A DNA stretch of 64,000 nucleotides, from the NCBI GenBank assembly GCA_003640645.1, contig QGHH01000004.1, forward strand, positions 166,875-230,874, in the 5' to 3' direction. The stretch comes from Fredinandcohnia aciditolerans (GTDB lineage: Bacteria; Bacillota; Bacilli; Bacillales; Bacillaceae_L). The translations under genes and the position numbers were made by a program. Below are positions 59,205 through 64,000 of the stretch, piece by piece. How positions within the stretch are numbered: position 1 is the stretch's first letter; every line of letters starts with the position of its first letter. The notes under the pieces are model-generated. The model had not been told where the DNA came from. It saw nothing but the letters and a program-made list of their open reading frames with translations, and did not search any database.

Positions 59205-59246
59205 GCTTGTACTCCTTTCTCTCCTTTGACTATATGTTCAATAAAA

Positions 59247-59277
59247 AGCAGCGTAATCCTCCTTGGACTACGCTGCT
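59247..59277 (-). terminator. Terminator of the yvl operon
   Basis: AGCAGCGTA pairs with TACGCTGCT across a 13-nt loop; TTTTTATTG follows on the minus strand. Confidence 0.85.
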
Positions 59278-59286
59278 AGTAAAGTG

Positions 59287-59652
59287 TTATTTCTTCTTTT
59301 TCTCCTGTAGCGGTTCGACGATTACTTTTTGTATGAGTAAATTTAGAATCGAGATAATGACTGCTGCTAGTAATGCTGTACCGAAGCCTTCGATGACAAA
59401 GGAGTCACCCATTAGGGACTGTGTCAACATTAAAGTAAGTGCATTGATCACAAATAAAAATAAACCTAATGAGAGTACCGTAACAGGTAAGGTTAAAACG
59501 ATGAGAATAGGTTTTACGATTACATTTAAAATCGATAGGATTACGCTTGCTGTGACAGCGGCGCCTACGCCTTCCAGATGAAACGTATCGACATATCCTG
59601 CTACAACCATTAGTACGATGCTATTAACAATTATGCTAGCAATCCATCTCAT
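59287..59652 (-). CDS. yvlD: Phage-holin-like membrane protein YvlD, 121 aa
   Basis: It has four membrane segments (about residues 3-20, 28-48, 58-78 and 90-110) of the phage-holin family IV/DUF type, with SVILSILNVIVKPIL as the typical central motif and a Lys-rich end. In B. subtilis yvlD closes the sigma-W-controlled yvlABCD operon, linked to envelope stress, and the same order is found here. The ATG shares a base with the yvlC stop. Exact role unknown. Confidence 0.88.
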   Translation of the reverse strand: MRWIASIIVNSIVLMVVAGYVDTFHLEGVGAAVTASVILSILNVIVKPILIVLTLPVTVLSLGLFLFVINALTLMLTQSLMGDSFVIEGFGTALLAAVIISILNLLIQKVIVEPLQEKKKK

Positions 59653-59852
59653 TATCTATAGACATCTCCTTCATTTGGTACAATAAACAACCAAACGAGA
59701 TAAATAATCCCTAATGAACCGACGCCTAAAATGAATCCGACTACAGCAAGTATACGTAATAATGACGCATCGATTCCCGTATAATCCGCTAGGCCACCAA
59801 GCGCTCCTCCTAGCATTCTATTTCTGGTGGAGCGGTATAATTTCTTTTTCAT
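59652..59852 (-). CDS. yvlC: PspC-domain protein YvlC, 66 aa
   Basis: This is a minimal PspC protein: KKLYRSTRNRMLGGALGGLADYTGIDASLLRI followed by one long membrane segment (about 38-60, FILGVGSLGIIYLVWLFIVP). PspC proteins take part in envelope-stress sensing with PspA-type proteins. I use the ATG at 59852, behind GAGGTG, over a start three codons earlier. It lies after yvlB, separated by a family A module and another large inverted repeat. Confidence 0.9.
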   Translation of the reverse strand: MKKKLYRSTRNRMLGGALGGLADYTGIDASLLRILAVVGFILGVGSLGIIYLVWLFIVPNEGDVYR

Positions 59853-59887
59853 AGTCAACACCTCAAAGTAGTTTTATCCCGCTATTT

Positions 59888-59958
59888 CTGGCAGTAAGAC
59901 CCCCGCTACAAGTTTATTGGGATAACCAACAAGTATTTTTTTGGGGGCAAACTGCCAG
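59888..59958. repeat. Long inverted repeat between yvlB and yvlC
   Basis: CTGGCAGT (59888) pairs with ACTGCCAG (59951-59958) and, inside it, CCCCC pairs with GGGGG, leaving a loop of about 40 nt. It adjoins the family A copy. Confidence 0.55.
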
Positions 59959-60084
59959 TAAAAGCCCGTATCAATGTACAAAGACTAAGAGCGACACATC
60001 CTGTGTCAACGTCTTTATGACCCACTTCGTGTGGGCCTCAACTAACATTCAGTAGGGGATGAAGCCCCCTTACTGAATGAAGTT
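59950..60084 (-). repeat. Family A hairpin-rich intergenic module, copy 5 (inverted)
   Basis: Reverse orientation relative to the other copies: AAAGAC...GTCTTT around GACAC-AGGAT-GTGTC (as read on the minus strand), then GGCCCAC/GTGGGTC, then a CATTCAGTA/TACTGAATG stem. The GACAC/GTGTC stem replaces GCCAC/GTGGC with pairing kept. It abuts the yvlB stop. Confidence 0.75.
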
Positions 60085-61185
60085 TCACTTTATCGTAATA
60101 GAGCCTGTTTTCGTCTCAGCAAAGAGATGTAGCTTTTGCACTTTCTCTTCATTTGCTTTAAAACGTAGAGACTTCTGAACAACTTCATTTTTCTCCTCAA
60201 TGATCGACATCATTGGAAGCTCTGACTTGAAGCTGCCGAGATTTGATTTTAATTCACCGTCAACTTGATAGTCATTTGCGACAAACACATCAATGCTACC
60301 AGTGGTTGTTTTTACATACGCAGTGTGGCAGTTATCTCCCTGAATGTCGCAAGTGATGTTTCCGTTAAAGCTTTGGAGGTCAACTTTCTCAAAACGTCCA
60401 GTTGCTGTGACAGTCCCATTTAATGTTTCCGCTTCAAAGTCTTTACTTGTGATTTGATTTGCTTTAATGTGACCATTTGCTGTTTCTATTTCAACCGATT
60501 CTGTATCAAAATTCGAAATGGTGATTGCACCATTTGCTGTTTTTGCACGGAAATCCTTTACTCGTAAATTTTCCCCAGTTATCGGTCCGTTAAACATGCG
60601 TGTCTTAATACTTTCATAATTTTCCTGAGGAACATATACTTTTGCATGAACCTTCATTTGCTTTTTCTGGATTGATAGGCGAAGTGCACCGTTTTCGATG
60701 GAGAAAAGAACATCCTCTAAAAATGCTTTGCGTGCACGTTCCTGGTTATCAATATTATATACTTTTGCTTCACATTCAACGCGGACATCCTTCTCTTCCC
60801 ACGGAATAATTGTGATACTTCCATTCGAAACGTCTAGGTCAAGCTTGGTAATATATACGTCCTTATGCTGAAAAATATGTTTCACTTCTACTGCATTACC
60901 AAAATTAAAATCGAGATCGAGGTCTTTAATTTTTTTCAGAGCAGTGTCGATAAAGTCCATAAATTTGTGTTTCGCAGAGCCCTTGCTTTGATATGAATGT
61001 TGGTGTTGCTGCTGGGATTGCTCATACTGGACTTGAGTCGAAAGCTCTGTCTTGATTTCCTGTGCTGGATCTTGGGACTGGCTCTCCTCGCCAGAATGGA
61101 GTTTTTCAATTAGAACGATTGCTTCCTCAGCTGTCAGTTTTCCCTCTTCAACTAGTTTTAAAATACGTTTTTGTTCTTCTTTCAT
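60085..61185 (-). CDS. yvlB: DUF4097-family protein YvlB, 366 aa
   Basis: The N-terminal helix KEEQKRILKLVEEGKLTAEEAIVLIEKL (about 3-30) is the SHOCT-like bihelical motif of YvlB proteins. A Gln/His-rich linker follows, then from about 130 a DUF4097 beta-helix made of repeated short strands (FRAKTANGAITISNFDTESVEIETANGHIKANQI). Related LiaG-type proteins act in envelope-stress modules. The ATG at 61185 follows GGGAGGAAGG; the frame to 61248 is not supported. It lies between yvlA and yvlC. Confidence 0.9.
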   Translation of the reverse strand: MKEEQKRILKLVEEGKLTAEEAIVLIEKLHSGEESQSQDPAQEIKTELSTQVQYEQSQQQHQHSYQSKGSAKHKFMDFIDTALKKIKDLDLDFNFGNAVEVKHIFQHKDVYITKLDLDVSNGSITIIPWEEKDVRVECEAKVYNIDNQERARKAFLEDVLFSIENGALRLSIQKKQMKVHAKVYVPQENYESIKTRMFNGPITGENLRVKDFRAKTANGAITISNFDTESVEIETANGHIKANQITSKDFEAETLNGTVTATGRFEKVDLQSFNGNITCDIQGDNCHTAYVKTTTGSIDVFVANDYQVDGELKSNLGSFKSELPMMSIIEEKNEVVQKSLRFKANEEKVQKLHLFAETKTGSITIK

Positions 61186-61199
61186 GGTTCCTTCCTCCC

Positions 61200-61514
61200 T
61201 TAAAGTTCTTCTTGAGCTAATACTTGAATTCCTTTTACAATGTTCCAAATCACAATTCCGACGTTAATGATCGCTAATAGGATGAACACTAGCACCATAG
61301 TAGCTACAAATGCCTCCACAGACCATATAAAGAAAAACGGAATAATAATAAAAACGATTGTTGCTACTGGAATAATATGTGAGATTAACGCATGCAAGGC
61401 ATGCCTTTTTACTACTGGATTTTGAACTATGATATAAACAACGAGTGGTAAAATAAACCCCGCAAAGAAAACACTGAAGTAACACAACGCTGCAATTAAT
61501 TTGTCGGTATTCAC
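61200..61514 (-). CDS. yvlA: DUF4870/Tic20-like membrane protein YvlA, 104 aa (GTG start)
   Basis: A small protein with three membrane segments (about 5-28, 42-62, 66-90) beginning NTDKLIAALCYFSVFFAGFILPL and with QNPVVKRHALHALI after the first segment, as in DUF4870 proteins. The GTG start is behind GGGGAGATG. It is the first gene of the yvlABCD operon and lies directly downstream of a sigma-W type promoter. Function unknown beyond the link with envelope stress. Confidence 0.85.
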   Translation of the reverse strand: MNTDKLIAALCYFSVFFAGFILPLVVYIIVQNPVVKRHALHALISHIIPVATIVFIIIPFFFIWSVEAFVATMVLVFILLAIINVGIVIWNIVKGIQVLAQEEL

Positions 61515-61539
61515 TCTTCATCTCCCCTTTATACCTCTA

Positions 61540-61568
61540 TATACGATAACGAGATATAATTGGTTTCA
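61540..61568 (-). promoter_or_regulatory. Sigma-W type promoter of yvlABCD
   Basis: On the minus strand TGAAAC (61568-61563), 17 nt, CGTATA (61545-61540), very close to the B. subtilis ECF sigma-W consensus. The yvl operon is a known sigma-W target there. Confidence 0.8.
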
Positions 61569-61661
61569 AGATTTTATAAAAATAAGCCTGGAGTCTTAGA
61601 TAACAAAGGGAGCCACTTGATATATCGATGAAAGATTCATGTGAATTTCCCCTGACTCAAA

Positions 61662-61690
61662 AAAATCCAGAGGTCAACCCACTGGATTTA
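61662..61690 (-). terminator. Terminator overlapping the end of the DoxX-family gene
   Basis: AAATCCAG pairs with CTGGATTT, and TTTTTTGAG follows on the minus strand. Confidence 0.75.
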
Positions 61691-62074
61691 ATGCTTAGGC
61701 TTACTTTCTAAAAGTCCCTTAAAGTTTTCGCGGTAATGCCATGCTAATATTCCTTCAAATACTGTGATAATAATCGCCAATGGAAGCAACTCTGAATCTA
61801 CAAAGATATGAAATGTTAAAATATTGACAATCAAACCTGCTAAAACAACCAAAGCTAACGGAACATACCTATGAATAATCAGTAAAACACCAGTGATGAT
61901 TTCAACACCTTTTTCCAATGCTAGAAAATAGCCTTCTCCCAAAAATTCCATCGCAGCAGGGCTTGTTGGTGCAAATGGCTCAAATCCAAATAATACAGCA
62001 TACCCATTTAACCCTGCTCCTAAAAATATGGTCCCCAACAGTATTTCAATAATGCGAATGGTGATTTTCATCAT
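61688..62074 (-). CDS. DoxX-family membrane protein, 128 aa
   Basis: The protein has four membrane segments and the DoxX pattern IRIIEILLGTIFLGAGLNGY at the start, then AMEFLGEGYFLALEKGVEIITGVLLIIHRYVPLAL in the second and third segments. DoxX-like proteins are quinone- or redox-associated membrane subunits, mostly uncharacterised. The first ATG is used; a second ATG directly follows it. It stands alone between a hypothetical membrane gene and yvlA, with its own terminator. Confidence 0.78.
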   Translation of the reverse strand: MMKITIRIIEILLGTIFLGAGLNGYAVLFGFEPFAPTSPAAMEFLGEGYFLALEKGVEIITGVLLIIHRYVPLALVVLAGLIVNILTFHIFVDSELLPLAIIITVFEGILAWHYRENFKGLLESKPKH

Positions 62075-62188
62075 AATCCCCTTTGTATGGTTTTTAAATA
62101 GCCACTTTCAAAAGATTACCTTAAAGACCCTTACAGTAATATTTACGGTATTACACTTCCGTTAGAACTAAGAAGGATGAACTTCAAT

Positions 62189-62689
62189 TTACTTTTTGCC
62201 TAACTCCCTTGCAAGAATCGATTGGCGAAACCCCTTTTGGCGAATGAGTTCTTTCATTTCTTCTGTGCTCATGTAGGAAAGGCGGATATGATAATAATTA
62301 ATGTATTCAACCATAGCAAATCCGTATAAGAAAAGGTACCAATATAGTCCTTTAGAAAAAGTAGCTTGGTAGACTAGGAAAGGGAAACCCACTACAAGTA
62401 ATACCAGATTACTTTTCTTAAAAAAACGAAAACGGGATAGATAACTGTCAGGTAAAGAAGAACTTTTGCCTTGTTTGACCCGCTTCCACTTCAAGTACCA
62501 ATAATAACTACCTTGAAATAAAATGTATTCCAAAATACAGAATGCAAATAGATGTGGAATAGTGATTAAATAATGAGCAGACCATTCAAAAGTTGGAATA
62601 TATAGTAACCAGAGGACCGCAAATAGAATGGCAGCTGATAATTCTCCTGTCCAAAGGCTAAATAGTTTTTTCTGAGCTCTTGCTTTCAT
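62189..62689 (-). CDS. Hypothetical membrane protein, 166 aa
   Basis: I do not recognise a family. It has about four membrane segments (near residues 16-36, 42-62, 95-113, 115-135), with aromatic-rich QGSYYWYLKWKRVKQGK between the second and third and a charged C-terminal tail (STEEMKELIRQKGFRQSILARELGKK). GGAGTTG lies before the ATG at 62689, which I prefer to the ATG at 62704. It lies between uvrA and the DoxX gene; no operon partner is obvious. Confidence 0.7.
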   Translation of the reverse strand: MKARAQKKLFSLWTGELSAAILFAVLWLLYIPTFEWSAHYLITIPHLFAFCILEYILFQGSYYWYLKWKRVKQGKSSSLPDSYLSRFRFFKKSNLVLLVVGFPFLVYQATFSKGLYWYLFLYGFAMVEYINYYHIRLSYMSTEEMKELIRQKGFRQSILARELGKK

Positions 62690-62770
62690 GTGTATCAACT
62701 CCACCTATTAATTAAGAATCTATTAGTAGAGTACCATAATTTTCCTCCCGTAGTATGTTTTCAGTTAAAA

Positions 62771-62804
62771 AATCCCGTTCTGCTGCTATGCGCAAAACGG
62801 GATT
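62771..62804 (-). terminator. Terminator of uvrA
   Basis: AATCCCGTT pairs with AACGGGATT across a 16-nt loop; TTTTTTAACTG follows on the minus strand. Confidence 0.85.
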
Positions 62805-62810
62805 CTGCAT

Positions 62811-64000
62811 TTATTTAGAAACTGTCTCTTTTTCTTTGATTAGTTCTTTCATACGCTGACGGTCGCGTTCAAGGACTGGTTTTAGATAGCGTCCAGTGTG
62901 GGATGCATTGATTTTTGTAATTTCTTCTGGTGTACCTGTTCCATTGATAGTACCGCCTTTGTCTCCACCTTCAGGGCCGAGGTCAATAATGTAGTCCGCG
63001 GCTTTAATTACATCGAGGTTATGTTCAATGACGAGGACTGTGTCCCCATTTTCAACTAATCGCTGTAAGACCTTAAGCAATCTTGAAATGTCATCTACAT
63101 GTAAGCCTGTTGTTGGCTCGTCTAATATATAAAACGACTTACCAGTTGAGCGACGATGTAATTCAGATGCAAGCTTCACGCGTTGTGCTTCTCCACCAGA
63201 TAGAGTTGTTGCGGGCTGTCCTAGTTTAACATAGCCTAAACCAACATCATATAAGGTTTCAATTTTCCGCTTGATTCGTGGTATGTTTTCGAAAAAGGAT
63301 AGTGCATCCTCAACAGTCATATTTAATATATCTGATATGTTTTTGTCCTTGTATTTAACTTCTAATGTTTCACGATTATAGCGTTTCCCATGACATACCT
63401 CACAAGGTACATAAACATCTGGCAGGAAGTGCATTTCGATTTTAATAATTCCATCACCACGGCAGGCTTCACAGCGTCCGCCCTTAACATTGAAACTAAA
63501 ACGGCCCTTCTTATAACCTCTTACCTTTGCTTCATTTGTATTAGCGAACAGATCACGAATATCATCAAAGACGCCTGTGTATGTAGCTGGATTTGATCGT
63601 GGTGTTCGTCCAATTGGCGACTGGTCAATGTCGATTACTTTTTCTAATTGTTCAATCCCTTTAACTTCCTTGTGTTCACCAGGTTTTGTTTTGGCTCGGT
63701 TCAGTTTCTGTGCCAATGATTTATGGAGAATCTCATTCACCAAAGTACTCTTACCTGATCCTGATACACCTGTAACAGCGATGAACAGACCAAGGGGAAA
63801 CTTAGCTGATACATTTTTTAGGTTATTTTCCTTTGCACCAATAACTTCTACGTAACGTCCATCCGGCTGTCTTCTTTCGCTTGGAAGTGGGATAAACTTT
63901 TTACCCGAGAGGTATTGTCCTGTTAAGGAATTCGGGTCTTCCATTACTTCTTTAGGAGTTCCCGCAGCAATAACCTCTCCCCCATGAATTCCAGCTCCCG
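62811..64000 (-). CDS. uvrA: Excinuclease ABC subunit A, C-terminal part (5' end outside window)
   Basis: UvrA finds helix-distorting DNA lesions with UvrB. The window holds about 396 C-terminal residues, open to the right edge ([15 protein letters not shown] at the edge). It includes the second ATPase: Walker [15 protein letters not shown], the zinc finger with CEAC and CEVC around an [14 protein letters not shown] stretch, signature [12 protein letters not shown], Walker [13 protein letters not shown], and the end motif [14 protein letters not shown] terminator follows. No defect is seen in the part present. Confidence 0.97.
   Translation of the reverse strand, partial: GAGIHGGEVIAAGTPKEVMEDPNSLTGQYLSGKKFIPLPSERRQPDGRYVEVIGAKENNLKNVSAKFPLGLFIAVTGVSGSGKSTLVNEILHKSLAQKLNRAKTKPGEHKEVKGIEQLEKVIDIDQSPIGRTPRSNPATYTGVFDDIRDLFANTNEAKVRGYKKGRFSFNVKGGRCEACRGDGIIKIEMHFLPDVYVPCEVCHGKRYNRETLEVKYKDKNISDILNMTVEDALSFFENIPRIKRKIETLYDVGLGYVKLGQPATTLSGGEAQRVKLASELHRRSTGKSFYILDEPTTGLHVDDISRLLKVLQRLVENGDTVLVIEHNLDVIKAADYIIDLGPEGGDKGGTINGTGTPEEITKINASHTGRYLKPVLERDRQRMKELIKEKETVSK

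Overview
The window looks like a Bacillaceae chromosome (low-GC Firmicute). The gene order is the classic Bacillus core: uvrA, yvlABCD, hprK-lgt-yvoD-ppaX-yvoF, hisZGD/BHAFI, yvcD, trxB, yvcI-rapZ-yvcK-whiA-crh, clpP, tRNA-Arg, rpoN, cggR-gapA-pgk-tpiA-gpmI-eno, secG, est, rnr, smpB, ssrA. Bacillus-type control sites are also readable: a CggR operator, a CtsR box on clpP, a sigma-W type promoter on yvlA and strong AGGAGG-like ribosome sites. I cannot name the species.

Layout. 1-2.4 kb: the tail of a YitT-like membrane protein, two small unknown genes and an EamA transporter. 2.5-14.4 kb: an accessory carbohydrate-type cluster. A ROK repressor, lipoprotein/ATPase/permease importer, creatininase-like hydrolase, argininosuccinate-lyase-like enzyme and BadF-type kinase lie on the minus strand; a large secreted PIG-L deacetylase diverges on the plus strand. 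ROK-type operators are visible at both divergent promoters. 14.4-16.1 kb: a GC-richer AMP-forming ligase that looks acquired. 16.3-16.9 kb: ssrA (tmRNA), split in its T-loop by a 281-nt group I intron. 17.3-31.9 kb: smpB, rnr, est, secG, the glycolytic operon and rpoN. 32-37.8 kb: tRNA-Arg, clpP, crh, whiA, yvcK, rapZ and a Nudix gene. 38-46 kb: class III aminotransferase, YhcX-like fusion, GNAT, trxB and a TPR protein. 46-53 kb: histidine genes. 53-64 kb: hprK/lgt operon, GNAT, yvl operon, two small membrane proteins and the 3' part of uvrA.

The intergenic space is unusually structured. Four unrelated-looking tandem arrays (about 22.1, 32.3, 41.6 and 57.9 kb; 10-16 copies each) all have a 52-53 bp unit, close to five turns of B-DNA, and each starts just after the stop codon of a short gene. 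Two dispersed families also occur: family A (five copies), a hairpin-rich module placed directly 3' of genes and showing compensatory changes, and family B (five copies), a 200-280 bp MITE-like element with GTTCAAAAAG-type inverted ends. Head-to-tail DnaA-box-like 9-mers bracket hisBHAFI.

The most striking items are the split tmRNA gene, the four equal-period arrays, the covarying 3' modules, the DnaA-box triplets and the ROK-controlled deacetylase/importer cluster, whose substrate I cannot identify. Many CDS starts given here are shorter than the longest open frame, because the longest frame often begins inside a Shine-Dalgarno, a -35 box, a terminator or a repeat.
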